Counted from the first letter of the stretch, positions 1 to 8,841 are shown. The stretch: 64,000 nt of DNA from Insulibacter thermoxylanivorax (GCF_015472005.1 NZ_BMAQ01000003.1:1-64000); one strand, 5' to 3'. Numbers and translations: made by a program. The notes: generated by a model not told the origin, from the sequence alone.

Positions 1-107
1 ACTCCATTCTAACCGAGGATTTTGGAAATGGCTCTCTTATTTTCGGAGAATCCATTTTACACAATTATATGGACTCAACTATGTCCTCTTAGAAGTATTA
101 GATATGC

Positions 108-148
108 AGAAAAAAAAAAACAAAAAAAACCTCTTTACAGAGGCTCCT
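108..148 (-). terminator. Leftward terminator-like hairpin
   Basis: A short stem (CCTCT at 130-134, AGAGG at 139-143) is flanked on its left by a long A-tract, which becomes a U-tract in leftward transcripts. This is the form of an intrinsic terminator for the minus strand. No leftward gene is recognisable between it and the next rightward gene; 150-430 contains no convincing open frame. Confidence 0.5.
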
Positions 149-430
149 TAACATATGACACCAGGCCTTTGCAGCTCTGATGCCCAGGACAAGCACTGCT
201 GTAACTCTAAGATGTGCATCTGTCTGTCCGGTTATGGTTGCTGTTGCTGCTTGCGATGAATTTCCTATAACAAATCTCCTGCGCTGTCTTCTAAGCCCCC
301 ATTCATCAAGTAAATAAGTACTATTTTTATATCGGTGATTTTTGAGAAATTATTATGTATTTTTCGTGAACAAATCATGATTAGTCATCACCGGATTCAC
401 AAACACTATGTACATTAAGGAGGGATCATC

Positions 431-853
431 ATGTACGAATAGAAGACCAAAGAAAACGAAAACAGCGTCTATGAATTTATCGAAAACATCGAGCATCCAA
501 GGAAACGGGAAGATGCCTATAAGCTCTTAGAAATCTTTGAAGAAACGACGGGATCCCCGGCGAAGATGTGGGGGACGAGCATCATCGGCTTCGGCTCTTA
601 TCACTACGTGTACCCGACCGGTCACGAAGGGGATGCGCCTTATGTCGGTTTCTCGCCGCGCAAGGCCAAGATCAGTCTATATCTCATGCTGAGCGAAGAC
701 GATCGAGAGCAGTTGCTTAGTAAATTGGGCAAGCATACCACAGGCAAAGCATGTGTCTACATCAATAAACTGGATGATATCGATCTAGAAGTGTTAAAAC
801 AACTCATTCAACGGTCGGTCGCCTACTTACAAGAACTGTATCCTAATGGCTGA
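431..853 (+). pseudogene. DUF1801-family gene with a stop at codon 4
   Basis: The frame from ATG 431 has a good ribosome site (AAGGAGG, 417-423) but reads Met-Tyr-Glu-stop (TAG at 440-442). After the stop the same frame stays open to 853 and encodes a protein resembling the small DUF1801 (YdhG-like) family of unknown function. It has a helical N-terminal part ending in EETTG and a KMWGTSIIGFGSYHY core. No ATG, GTG or TTG occurs after the stop until ATG 566, which would begin inside the conserved core. The simplest reading is a recent nonsense mutation in an otherwise intact gene. Stop read-through or a sequencing error cannot be excluded. Family assignment is from recalled motif similarity. 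Confidence 0.7.
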
Positions 854-909
854 CGGACCGCCCGCGCCTTAAGGTCATATTCGTGCACACCATCGCCGAG
901 ACGACAAGA

Positions 910-1035
910 TGAGACGACAGATTCTGTGAACTCATCTAAGAATATGTACTTTCACGTGCTGAGTCGATAGTTTATGTCGTCTCATGCACTGTACCCGCTT
1001 CTGCGCGCGCTGAATCGACACATTCTGTCGTCTCA
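910..1035 (+). repeat. Hairpin repeat locus A (3 copies, one inverted)
   Basis: Three 25-nt imperfect palindromes of the family seen at five other loci lie at 910-934, 960-984 and 1011-1035. The second and third are in the common orientation and 51 nt apart. The first matches the reverse complement of the family (it begins TGAGACGACAG). A partial copy (GAGACGACAAGAT) precedes it at 898-910. The locus lies between the broken DUF1801 gene and the ssu promoter and encodes no protein. Confidence 0.75.
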
Positions 1036-1092
1036 CCCACCGTTCCTGCCTTTACCAACATCATAATGACATAACATCAAAATAAAAAACTC

Positions 1093-1122
1093 TTGACACA
1101 CCAAAAATCTAGCAGTTATACT
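1093..1122 (+). promoter_or_regulatory. Promoter of the ssu operon
   Basis: TTGACA (1093-1098) and TATACT (1117-1122) are separated by 18 nt, a strong vegetative promoter. Start-site DNA carries an inverted repeat, ATTCC (1133-1137) and GGAAT (1151-1155) with 13 nt between. This could be an operator for a sulfur regulator such as CymR, but that link is only a guess from half-site similarity. Confidence 0.7.
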
Positions 1123-1203
1123 GGAGATGATAATTCCTATGTGTTTAATCGGAATAATAACGATGATGTAGATGATGTATGAACGGTTCGACCGGTTCAC
1201 CGG

Positions 1204-1256
1204 AGGCCTCTTTTCCCAACATGCGCCCGGGAGCGTTGGGAAAGGGGGCCTTTTTA
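1204..1256 (+). terminator. Leader terminator/attenuator before ssuA
   Basis: A 17-bp stem (1204-1220 with 1235-1251, including two G-U pairs) is followed by a T-tract (1251-1255). It lies between the promoter at 1093-1122 and the ssuA start at 1311, so it would stop ssu transcription unless it is relieved. Sequence just upstream (GAACGG and CCGGTTC, about 1180-1203) can form other small stems that might compete with it. No S-box or T-box consensus was recognised. Confidence 0.75.
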
Positions 1257-1310
1257 TATACATGGATCATTCAACAACCACTTAACTGACTCACAAGGGA
1301 GGGCACATCA

Positions 1311-2303
1311 ATGGCAAGAAAATCCCGTCATCTAACGATCATCGCTTTGGCTGTTACCCTGTTGCTTACCGCCTGCGGAAGCACCAGCGGGCAATCCCGC
1401 ACGACAAGGATCAAGTCCGATGATGAACCAGGGTCGCTTACCATCCGCATCGGATATCAGAAGTTTGGCACTATGAACATCCTGAAGGCAGACGGCTCGC
1501 TGGATCGCAGACTGCTTGAACATGGCATCAAGATCGAATGGACGGAATTCCCCGGCGGACCGCAGTTGTTGGAAGCATTGAACACAGGAAGCATCGACTT
1601 CGGACATACTGGAGAAGCGCCGCCGATCTTCGCCCAAGCCGCCGGTGCACCGCTCGTCTACCTGGCCCACGAACCGCCAAGCCCCGCGAGTGAAGGCATC
1701 ATCGTACCTAAGGATTCCGATATCGCTTCAATCCAAGATCTCAAGGGCAAAAAAATCGCACTGAACAAAGGTTCTAATGTGCATTATCTGTTAGTGAGGC
1801 TGCTGGAACAGGCCGGGATTTCATACGACGAGATCGAAACGATCTATCTGCCGCCGGCAGACGCCAGGGCTGCCTTCGAGAGCGGCAGCATCGATGCGTG
1901 GGTCATCTGGGATCCGTTCTTCGCTGCCGCAGAAACGGCCGCAGACACGAGACTCCTCGCAGACGGCACCGGACTGGTGCAAAATCATGAGTTCTATATC
2001 GGGGAACGCACCTTTGCTGTGAAGCATCCCGAGATCATCCAGATCATCCTCGAAGAAGCCGACAAGATCGATGACTGGGCACGAGAGCATCGAAGGGAAT
2101 TAGCAGAGAAACTGTCACCCCAACTCGGCATCGATGTCCCGTCCCTGGAACGAGCCGCAGGACGCAGAGCATACGGCGTGCAGCAGATCAGCCAAGAAGT
2201 GCTCGAGGAACAACAGCGAGTCGCCGATACATTCCGGGCACTAGGCTTGATCCCATCGGACATTCGGATCGCCGATGCCGTCTTGCAGGATGATGACGAT
2301 TAA
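1311..2303 (+). CDS. ssuA: Sulfonate ABC transporter substrate-binding lipoprotein
   Basis: This 330-residue protein captures aliphatic sulfonates outside the membrane for import as a sulfur source. It begins with a lipoprotein signal (LLLTACG, Cys22) and continues with the type-2 periplasmic-binding fold typical of SsuA/TauA. Supporting stretches are IRIGYQKFG, the [13 protein letters not shown] loop, and [10 protein letters not shown] near residue 200. It is the first gene of an ssuA-ssuD-ssuC-ssuB operon whose other members are unmistakable, so the assignment to sulfonates is firm. The acidic tail (four Asp) is unusual but minor. The start follows AGGGAGG at a normal distance. Expression probably depends on the upstream leader terminator. 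Confidence 0.93.
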   Translation: MARKSRHLTIIALAVTLLLTACGSTSGQSRTTRIKSDDEPGSLTIRIGYQKFGTMNILKADGSLDRRLLEHGIKIEWTEFPGGPQLLEALNTGSIDFGHTGEAPPIFAQAAGAPLVYLAHEPPSPASEGIIVPKDSDIASIQDLKGKKIALNKGSNVHYLLVRLLEQAGISYDEIETIYLPPADARAAFESGSIDAWVIWDPFFAAAETAADTRLLADGTGLVQNHEFYIGERTFAVKHPEIIQIILEEADKIDDWAREHRRELAEKLSPQLGIDVPSLERAAGRRAYGVQQISQEVLEEQQRVADTFRALGLIPSDIRIADAVLQDDDD

Positions 2304-2386
2304 CAAAACTTCCCATAGTCGAAGAAGAAGCTCTTAAACGGAGGATCCTCCATACAAACAATACAAAGAGAGAAGGAGAGATGGTT

Positions 2387-3529
2387 ATGCATATCTTTTG
2401 GTTCATCCCCACCCATGGAGACGGACGCTACTTGGGAACTTCTAACGGCGCCCGTGCCGTCGATGGAACATACATGAGGCAGATCGCTGCTGCTGCCGAT
2501 CGGCTTGGCTTTGAGGGGGTCTTAATCCCGACGGGAAGTTCCTGCGAGGATCCATGGATCGCAGCTGCGTCGCTCATCCCATCCACCAAACACCTAAAAT
2601 TCCTCGTCGCCCTTCGGCCCGGCTTGATGTCGCCGACGGTCGCCGCGAGAATGGCAGCCACTTTCGACCGCATCTCAGAAGGGCGGCTGCTCATTAATGT
2701 CGTAGCCGGAGGAGATCCTGTGGAACTTGCAGGGGACGGCTTATTCCTGGATCACGACACGCGCTATGAATTAACCGATGAATTCCTTCATGTATGGCGG
2801 CAGGAGCTGAAGGGGGAAACCGTTGATTTCAACGGCAAGCATATCAAGATCCAAGGAGGACGTGTACTATACCCGCCGATCCAGCAGCCGCATCCGCCCC
2901 TGTGGTTTGGCGGTTCTTCGCCGGCAGCGATGGACATTGCCGCCAAACATACCGATGTCTATTTAACTTGGGGCGAACCGCCTGCCGATGTTGCTGCGAA
3001 GATCCGCGAGGTGCAAAGCCGCGCGGAACAACAGGGCCGACGGGTGAGGTTCGGCATCCGCCTGCATGTGATAGTCAGAGAGACGGACGAAGAAGCCTGG
3101 GAAGCAGCAGAAAATCTGATCAAGCATGTCGATGATGAAACCATCGCACATGCACAGCACATCTTCTCCCGCTTCGACTCCATAGGGCAGAAAAGGATGG
3201 TTGAGCTTCACAAAGGAGATCGGAGCAAGCTTGAGATCAGCCCGAACCTCTGGGCGGGCATCGGCCTGGTGCGCGGCGGTGCAGGCACGGCACTGGTCGG
3301 AAGTCCGCTGACCATCGCCGCCCGTATGCACGAGTACCAAGAGCTGGGGATCGATACGTTCATCCTATCGGGCTATCCTCATCTCGAAGAAGCTTATCGC
3401 GTTGCAGACTTGCTGTTTCCCCACCTGCCGCTCGCCCGCAGGGTCAAACAAGAACCAAGCTCAATCAGCCCCTTCGGCGAATTGATCGCAAACCAGCTGC
3501 GTCCGGCACCAAAGGCTTCTTTGCATTGA
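2387..3529 (+). CDS. ssuD: FMNH2-dependent alkanesulfonate monooxygenase
   Basis: SsuD cleaves the C-S bond of alkanesulfonates using FMNH2 and O2, releasing sulfite and an aldehyde. The protein follows the Escherichia coli enzyme closely: [10 protein letters not shown] at the N-terminus, [14 protein letters not shown] (active-site Cys region), [35 protein letters not shown] and [16 protein letters not shown] 2387 is preferred because AAGGAG (2373-2378) lies 8 nt before it; ATG 2381 is in frame but too close. The ssuE flavin reductase usually needed to supply FMNH2 is not in this operon, so it must be encoded elsewhere. Transporter genes follow directly. Confidence 0.96.
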   Translation: MHIFWFIPTHGDGRYLGTSNGARAVDGTYMRQIAAAADRLGFEGVLIPTGSSCEDPWIAAASLIPSTKHLKFLVALRPGLMSPTVAARMAATFDRISEGRLLINVVAGGDPVELAGDGLFLDHDTRYELTDEFLHVWRQELKGETVDFNGKHIKIQGGRVLYPPIQQPHPPLWFGGSSPAAMDIAAKHTDVYLTWGEPPADVAAKIREVQSRAEQQGRRVRFGIRLHVIVRETDEEAWEAAENLIKHVDDETIAHAQHIFSRFDSIGQKRMVELHKGDRSKLEISPNLWAGIGLVRGGAGTALVGSPLTIAARMHEYQELGIDTFILSGYPHLEEAYRVADLLFPHLPLARRVKQEPSSISPFGELIANQLRPAPKASLH

Positions 3530-3563
3530 CAACAGCATCAAATCAATTAGGAGGCGGGCATAC

Positions 3564-4418
3564 ATGAGCAAACAGCAAAACCATCATCCTGCTGGAGCGA
3601 AGTACCGATTGTCAAGGCATCATCGTTTGAAGCAATCCATCGATCTTCAGCATCTCTTGCCATGGATCGTACCAGTCATCACCATCGCAGCCTGGCAGTT
3701 GTTTGGAAGTCTAGGGTGGATCTCTACACGAACCATGCCCACTCCTCTCCAGGTTGTGGAGGCCGGCATTCGCTTGACATGGAGCGGAGAACTCCTTCAA
3801 TCCCTTTGGGTCAGCACGCGAAGAGCTGCTGCCGGATTGATCATCGGAGGCGGGATCGGATTCTTTTTCGGCATCTTGAACGGTACAGCACAATTGGCGG
3901 AACGATTAACGGATTCCTCCATTCAGATGATTCGCAACATCCCGCATCTGGCACTTATTCCGCTTGTCATCGTCTGGTTTGGCATCGGCGAGGAAGGCAA
4001 GGTCTTCCTCGTCGCCCTCGGTGTCGCTTTTCCCATATACCTAAACACCCTCCATGGAATCCGCAGTGTGGACCCCGGATTGATCGAGATGGGCCGTGTA
4101 TATGGACTCAGCCGAGGGAATCTATACCGCTTGATCATATTGCCTGGAGCAATGCCCTCGATCCTCGTCGGTTTGCGCTACGCCCTCGGGATCATGTGGT
4201 TGACATTGATCGTTGCAGAGACGATCTCAGCCAAGGACGGCATCGGTTATATGGCGATGAATGCCCGCGAATTTTTCCAATTGGATGTGGTCGTATTGTG
4301 CATCGTTCTCTATGCTTTTTTGGGCAAATTATCCGATCTCCTAACAAAATGGTTGGAAAGGAGCTGGCTGAAGTGGCATCCCCATTTTGGAAAAACAACC
4401 GCAAACCCGACTCCATGA
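3564..4418 (+). CDS. ssuC: Sulfonate ABC transporter permease
   Basis: A 284-residue inner-membrane permease of the BPD_transp_1 family, with about six hydrophobic segments. The cytoplasmic coupling loop (EAA-like, [21 protein letters not shown] region, about residues 175-195) binds the ATPase SsuB. The hydrophilic, basic first 30 residues lie in the cytoplasm. The start follows AGGAGGCGG. Its stop codon overlaps the ssuB start (ATGA, 4415-4418), so translation of permease and ATPase is coupled. Order ssuA-D-C-B differs from B. subtilis ssuBACD, but the content is the same. Confidence 0.94.
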   Translation: MSKQQNHHPAGAKYRLSRHHRLKQSIDLQHLLPWIVPVITIAAWQLFGSLGWISTRTMPTPLQVVEAGIRLTWSGELLQSLWVSTRRAAAGLIIGGGIGFFFGILNGTAQLAERLTDSSIQMIRNIPHLALIPLVIVWFGIGEEGKVFLVALGVAFPIYLNTLHGIRSVDPGLIEMGRVYGLSRGNLYRLIILPGAMPSILVGLRYALGIMWLTLIVAETISAKDGIGYMAMNAREFFQLDVVVLCIVLYAFLGKLSDLLTKWLERSWLKWHPHFGKTTANPTP

Positions 4419-5290
4419 CAGCAGCTGAAAGCTCCATGTCAACTAATCACCTCAATAACCGCTTAGCTGCAAAGGGCTTCTCATTGAACGAGGACCACTT
4501 ATCTATTGGCAAAGATGCTGGAATATCCATTCATCTGCAGCATGTCACCAAACGTTTTGCCCAAGGCCCTGCAGTTCTGGATCAACTCAATTTGACGATT
4601 CACAAGGGAGAATTCGCAGCCGTCGTCGGCCGCAGCGGCTGCGGCAAAAGCACCCTCCTTCGTTTGATCGCAGGGCTGGATGAGATCAGCAGCGGAACCC
4701 TCCTGCGGGATGGAGAACCTGTAAACGGCATCGGGCCTTCGACCCGGGTTATGTTTCAAGACTCGCGATTATTGCCGTGGTTGACCGTACTGGATAATGT
4801 CAAGCTTGGCGTCCAAAGCATGAACAAAAATGAAGCCGAAGCCAAAGCGCGGGAGGCGCTCTATCAAGTCGGACTCGAAGAGCGGGCTATCGACTGGCCT
4901 GCTGTCCTGTCCGGCGGTCAGAAACAGCGTGCCGCACTGGCCCGCGCCCTGGTCAGTGATCCGCGGTTGCTGCTTCTGGATGAGCCGCTGGGTGCTCTCG
5001 ATGCCTTCACCCGCATCGAAATGCAGCGCCTGCTCGAAGAGTTGTGGCTGCAACGAGGCTTCACGGCCCTGCTCGTTACCCATGATGTCAGCGAAGCCGT
5101 CGCTCTAGCTGACCGCGTGATCTTGATCGAGCAAGGCACCGTCGCCCTCGATCTAGCTGTGACTCTAACCAGACCTCGTGAGAGAGACTCGGGATTTTCC
5201 TATTTTGAGAATCGAATATTGGATCGCATACTGAATCCATCAACAAGGGGGAAGAGCACATCCGCCCGCAGCTTGCAATATCAAATATAA
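4415..5290 (+). CDS. ssuB: Sulfonate ABC transporter ATP-binding protein
   Basis: The ATPase of the sulfonate importer. It has Walker [11 protein letters not shown]-loop FQDSRLLPW, signature LSGGQKQR, Walker B LLLLDEP and the switch His in VTHDVSEA. The open frame extends far upstream inside ssuC, but the ATG at 4415 overlapping the ssuC stop is the sensible start. An in-frame ATG at 4436 is an alternative. About 40 N-terminal residues precede the ABC fold, a little more than usual. A strong terminator follows at 5317-5352, so this is the last gene of the operon. Confidence 0.92.
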   Translation: MTAAESSMSTNHLNNRLAAKGFSLNEDHLSIGKDAGISIHLQHVTKRFAQGPAVLDQLNLTIHKGEFAAVVGRSGCGKSTLLRLIAGLDEISSGTLLRDGEPVNGIGPSTRVMFQDSRLLPWLTVLDNVKLGVQSMNKNEAEAKAREALYQVGLEERAIDWPAVLSGGQKQRAALARALVSDPRLLLLDEPLGALDAFTRIEMQRLLEELWLQRGFTALLVTHDVSEAVALADRVILIEQGTVALDLAVTLTRPRERDSGFSYFENRILDRILNPSTRGKSTSARSLQYQI

Positions 5291-5316
5291 AAGCAGCACA
5301 ATCACCGGTGATAAGA

Positions 5317-5352
5317 AACGCCTCTAACCCTTGATAGGATTAGAGGCGTTCT
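5317..5352 (+). terminator. Terminator of the ssu operon
   Basis: An 11-bp perfect stem (AACGCCTCTAA at 5317-5327, TTAGAGGCGTT at 5340-5350) is followed by a T-rich tract. It lies 26 nt after the ssuB stop. Confidence 0.88.
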
Positions 5353-5358
5353 TATTTG

Positions 5359-5588
5359 TGATACGACGATCGATATTGTCGTTTCACTAATTATTCATGT
5401 ATCTTCACACGCTGAAACAACAGTTTCTGTTGTCTCACACATCATCCCGCTTCTGCACGCGCTGAAACAACAGTTTCTGTTGTCTCACGCTCGATCTCAC
5501 TTCAATTCATGCTGAATCGACACATTCTATCGTCTCAGGCACCGTTCTCGCCTCCGTACGCGCTGAATCAACAGTTTGTGTCGTCTCA
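5359..5588 (+). repeat. Hairpin repeat locus B (five-copy array)
   Basis: Copies lie at 5359-5386 (divergent, 28 nt), 5413-5437, 5463-5487, 5513-5537 and 5564-5588. The last four have start-to-start spacings of 50, 50 and 51 nt. Each has TGA and TCA ends around an inverted repeat. Copies 2 and 3 have CAACAG/CTGTTG arms, while others carry CGACA-type arms. Spacers share a pattern resembling CATCCCGCCTCCGCACG. The array occupies the gap between the convergent ssuB and mscS-type genes. Confidence 0.82.
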
Positions 5589-5656
5589 CGCACCATCCCG
5601 CCTCCGCACGCCCCTTCACACCTCGCACACGCCTGTCAGCGCCTTCTGCGAGCCAG

Positions 5657-6916
5657 TCAACCCCGCTCCCGAACCGCTCCTTCTTCCAACAGCATATGGC
5701 GCATATCATGCCCGGTTGGGTTCTGGAAGATGCGCAAACCGAATTCCGGAGCTACGGCGAAGATATGGTCGAAGATATCCGCTTGAATCGCTTCATACAC
5801 CGGCCAGCGCGTATCACTGGTGAAGCAGTAGATCTCTAGAGGCAAACCGTATTCACCCGGGGCCAATTGTCTCACCATACAGGTCAAGCCCTTATGAATC
5901 TTCGGATGATTCTGCAGGTAGTTCTGGATATAGACCCGATAGGTCCCGATATTCGTCATCCTTCTTCCATTCACTACACTGGAAGGATCGATGTTATTCT
6001 CTCTGTTATACTCCTCGATCTCCCGCTCCTTGCTTTCCACGTAATCCTTAAGATAATGGATCTTCTTAAACCGCTCGATCATCTCATCGGTACAGAAGCG
6101 GATACTCGCCACATCGATGTAGATCGAACGCTTAATCCGCCGTCCTCCTGTCTCGTGCATACCCCGCCAGTTCTTAAACGAATCCGTGATAAATGCTGCC
6201 GCGGGGATCATCGTGATCGTCTTATCCCAGTTCTGCACCTTCACCGTTGTCAGAGTGATCTCGACGACGTCGCCGTCAGCGTTGTGCTTGGGCATCTCGA
6301 TCCAATCGCCGACGCGTACCATGTTATTGGCAGTCAGCTGCACGCCGGCCACGAATCCCAGGATCGAGTTTTGGAAGATCAGCATCAGCACCGCAGACAA
6401 TGCGCCCAGACCGCTTAACAGAAGCAGCGGATTCTTGTCAAGCAACGTAGCGATGAGAACGATCGAACCGATGAAGAATAAGATGATCTTCACCACTTGG
6501 ACAAAACCCTTGATCGGCCGGACTTTGGAAATCTCATATGTAAGATAGATATCGTGCAAAGCACTTAAGAATGAGTTCACCACCAGCATGATCACTATGA
6601 TCATATAAACAAAAGCAGCCTTCTCAATCAGCGGCTGATACCCTAGATACAGAGGTGCGAAATGGAAGATGATCATCGCCGGCACGAGATGGGACAGCCT
6701 TTGAAAAACTTTGCGTTCCAGTAGCTTATCATCCCAGGTAAACCTGTTCCTCTTGATCACATGGGCCAGAATCTTCAGTACGATCTTCTTCGTGATGAGA
6801 TTAGCCACTACACAGAGCAGGATGATCAGGACGGACATCACGATGTACGTGAGGGTCGTCACTGTATCCGGATCCATATTAAATTGCAGAAGCCAATCCC
6901 TGATCCATTCCATCAT
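5657..6916 (-). CDS. MscS-family (YbdG-like) mechanosensitive channel
   Basis: This 419-residue protein has about five N-terminal membrane segments followed by the MscS pore helix and beta domain (LLLLSGLGALSAVLMLIFQNSILGF region, then VGDWIEM). A long cytoplasmic C-terminal domain carries GGRRIKRSI and a YxIQNYLQNHP stretch. Length and these motifs fit the YbdG (MscM-like) branch rather than the roughly 290-residue MscS itself. Such channels open under membrane tension after hypo-osmotic shock. The gene is divergent from the c-di-AMP-controlled kamA-type gene, which suggests a shared osmotic role. It starts at one of two adjacent Met codons after AGGTGATGC. Confidence 0.88.
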   Translation of the reverse strand: MMEWIRDWLLQFNMDPDTVTTLTYIVMSVLIILLCVVANLITKKIVLKILAHVIKRNRFTWDDKLLERKVFQRLSHLVPAMIIFHFAPLYLGYQPLIEKAAFVYMIIVIMLVVNSFLSALHDIYLTYEISKVRPIKGFVQVVKIILFFIGSIVLIATLLDKNPLLLLSGLGALSAVLMLIFQNSILGFVAGVQLTANNMVRVGDWIEMPKHNADGDVVEITLTTVKVQNWDKTITMIPAAAFITDSFKNWRGMHETGGRRIKRSIYIDVASIRFCTDEMIERFKKIHYLKDYVESKEREIEEYNRENNIDPSSVVNGRRMTNIGTYRVYIQNYLQNHPKIHKGLTCMVRQLAPGEYGLPLEIYCFTSDTRWPVYEAIQADIFDHIFAVAPEFGLRIFQNPTGHDMRHMLLEEGAVRERG

Positions 6917-7259
6917 GCATCACCTGCAACATGTTTTTCCCTTCCCTATTCTCTTATAAAAACACATATCTTAATCCTACCGCAAAAATCGACGCATTAA
7001 AACCCGGCGGTGACCGTAAAGCGATTCCTGTGAGTAAGCAGTGTGTTGCGTTCAATTAAGACTTTCAATGAGACTTTCATTGAGAACTTTCATATAAGAT
7101 CTATCAATAGAAGGCGTTGAAAAGGTGCTGTCAAGAAAGGCTCAAGAAATGCTTAAGAATTGCTCAACCAGCGCCTAAGGGGCGATCTCGTGAACGCTGC
7201 TAGTAAGTGCTGATCCTACGATGGTATCAACAAGAGGGACAAAAACTTACCCTCAACAT

Positions 7260-7289
7260 TTGACTATCTGCGCAAGATATGGCTATAAT
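7260..7289 (+). promoter_or_regulatory. Promoter driving the riboswitch-kamA transcript
   Basis: TTGACT (7260-7265) and TATAAT (7284-7289) with an 18-nt spacer form a near-consensus vegetative promoter. The predicted start near 7296 coincides with the 5' end of the riboswitch aptamer. Upstream, 7061-7093 contains three tandem copies of a short ACTTTCATTGAG-like unit of unknown meaning. Confidence 0.8.
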
Positions 7290-7292
7290 GGT

Positions 7293-7480
7293 CATAGCTT
7301 AATTTCCGGCAGTCAGTTGCTGGAAAGCGGGGGAACCAACTTTTTGGGGCTAATCGGCTTAACCGCCGATGGGGGACCATCTTCCCAAGCCCGTCAGCTA
7401 ACCTCGTTTGCTAGTAGATGGGTCAACAGTAAACTTTCGCAATTCACGATGACCCTTTTCGTTTCGATAAGGGTCTTTTT
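7293..7480 (+). ncRNA. c-di-AMP (ydaO/yuaA) riboswitch with terminator
   Basis: The RNA carries the hallmark pieces of the ydaO class: GCTTAATTTCCGGCAG at the 5' end, GCGGGGGAACCA, TTGGGGCTAAT, and CCCGTCAGCTAACCTCG near 7390-7406. An intrinsic terminator follows: GACCCTT at 7451-7457 pairs with AAGGGTC at 7469-7475, then five T. Known members are OFF switches in which c-di-AMP binding favours the terminator. The downstream gene is a KamA-family enzyme at 7675. The aptamer was identified by remembered consensus, not by a covariance model. Confidence 0.9.
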
Positions 7481-7674
7481 ATGTCCGCTGTAACCCTCTC
7501 ATCTTAACTCATTATGATCTTCCGCACGAAACCAAATCACTTGAGCTTGCGGTCGTATAACATGAGAATCAATTTTGGACAGGAGGAATCCAGGACAAGA
7601 AGGAACCAAGCATCAGCGAAAGTTTCATATGGCCGTCTACTACTTCACTAACATCTATAAGGAGGTAGTATGAA

Positions 7675-8841
7675 ATGGCTCAACCGAAGTACATCACGAG
7701 CATCGACAAAGTTGAAGGTCTCTCCCAAGAGGAGAGAGACAAACTGCGTCCCATTACGGAAAAATATGTTTTCCGCGCGAACGATTACTATCTCGGATTG
7801 ATCAATTGGGATGATCCGAACGATCCAATTCGCAAGCTCGTCATTCCGAACGAAGGTGAGCTCAAGGAGTACGGCAGATGGGATGCCTCCGATGAAGTGA
7901 CCAACTATGTCGTTCCAGGCTGTCAGCACAAATACCGCACGACAGCATTGCTGATCGTATCGGAGGTCTGCGGATCGTACTGCCGATATTGCTTCCGTAA
8001 GCGTCTGTTCCGCAAAGACGTCAAAGAAGCGATGGCCGATGTGACCCCAGGTATCGAATACATCAAGCAGCATCCAGAGATCAATAACGTCCTGCTGACA
8101 GGCGGCGACAGCTTGATCCTGGCTACGAAGAAGCTGCGCATGATCATCGAAGCGCTGCGCGAGATCGATCATGTGAAGATCATTCGCCTCGGCTCGAAGA
8201 TGCCTGTCTTCAATCCGATGCGGATCTACGAGGATGAAGAGCTCTTAGACCTCATCCGCGAATACTCGACGCCGGAGAAGCGGATCTACGTGATGGCTCA
8301 CGTCAACCATCCGCGCGAGCTTACACCGCAAGCACTGCGCGCATTTGAGGCCCTTTATCAAGCAGGCGCTATCGTCGTGAACCAGTCGCCGGTTCTTCGG
8401 GGCATCAACGATGATCCCGTCGTCTTAGGTGAGCTGCTCGACAAACTTTCTTGGGCAGGCGTGACGCCGTACTATTTCTTCATCAATCGCCCTGTAGCTG
8501 GTAACTCTGACTTCGTACTGCCGCTTAAGGACGTCTATCGCATCGTAGAGGAAGCGAAGGCTAGAACATCCGGTCTCGGCAAGCGGGTTCGCTTAGCGAT
8601 GAGCCATACATCCGGTAAGATCGAGATCCTTGCGATCGAGAACGGCAAGGCCTATCTGAAGTATCACCAGTCCCGCGATGACGAGTACGGGAAGTTCATG
8701 GTGCTCGACTGCCCGGATGACGCGACCTGGTTCGACGATCTGCCCGGCAGCGAGAACATGTGGAAGCGTCCTGAGAAGAAGACCGACGAGGTCGTATCCG
8801 CAGACGAATTGCCGGATATTCCGATCGCTTCCGGTAAGTAA
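7675..8841 (+). CDS. KamA-family radical SAM/PLP aminomutase, possibly acting on glutamate
   Basis: A 388-residue radical S-adenosylmethionine enzyme of the lysine 2,3-aminomutase family. The cluster motif is CX3CX2C (Cys99, Cys103, Cys106). LTGGDSLI and NQSPVLRGIND are family motifs, and Lys315 (in SGK) fits the PLP-binding lysine. In an ungapped alignment by eye to known lysine aminomutases, the two Asp that hold the lysine side-chain amine are Arg272 (after PYYFFIN) and Ala308. A positive residue there suits a side-chain carboxylate. Glutamate 2,3-aminomutase, giving the osmolyte beta-glutamate, is therefore a better guess than lysine. The upstream c-di-AMP riboswitch supports an osmolyte role. 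It is shorter than B. subtilis KamA. AAGGAGGT lies 8 nt before the ATG. Confidence 0.85.
   Translation: MAQPKYITSIDKVEGLSQEERDKLRPITEKYVFRANDYYLGLINWDDPNDPIRKLVIPNEGELKEYGRWDASDEVTNYVVPGCQHKYRTTALLIVSEVCGSYCRYCFRKRLFRKDVKEAMADVTPGIEYIKQHPEINNVLLTGGDSLILATKKLRMIIEALREIDHVKIIRLGSKMPVFNPMRIYEDEELLDLIREYSTPEKRIYVMAHVNHPRELTPQALRAFEALYQAGAIVVNQSPVLRGINDDPVVLGELLDKLSWAGVTPYYFFINRPVAGNSDFVLPLKDVYRIVEEAKARTSGLGKRVRLAMSHTSGKIEILAIENGKAYLKYHQSRDDEYGKFMVLDCPDDATWFDDLPGSENMWKRPEKKTDEVVSADELPDIPIASGK

Noticed and set aside
150-430. Structured RNA or small gene ahead of the leftward terminator
   Set aside because: No known RNA signature was recognised and the longest leftward frame lacks a start site and family resemblance.
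1129-1256. S-box or T-box riboswitch before ssuA
   Set aside because: Neither the conserved S-box core nor the T-box TGGNACC sequence is present.
3662-4414. N-terminal extension of ssuB
   Set aside because: The open frame upstream of 4415 is the shifted reading of ssuC; the ATGA overlap defines the real start.
5413-5588. CRISPR array
   Set aside because: Repeats diverge between copies, spacers are similar to one another rather than unique, and no cas gene is present.
5509-5839. Two overlapping rightward ORFs
   Set aside because: They run through repeat locus B into the antisense of the mechanosensitive channel gene.
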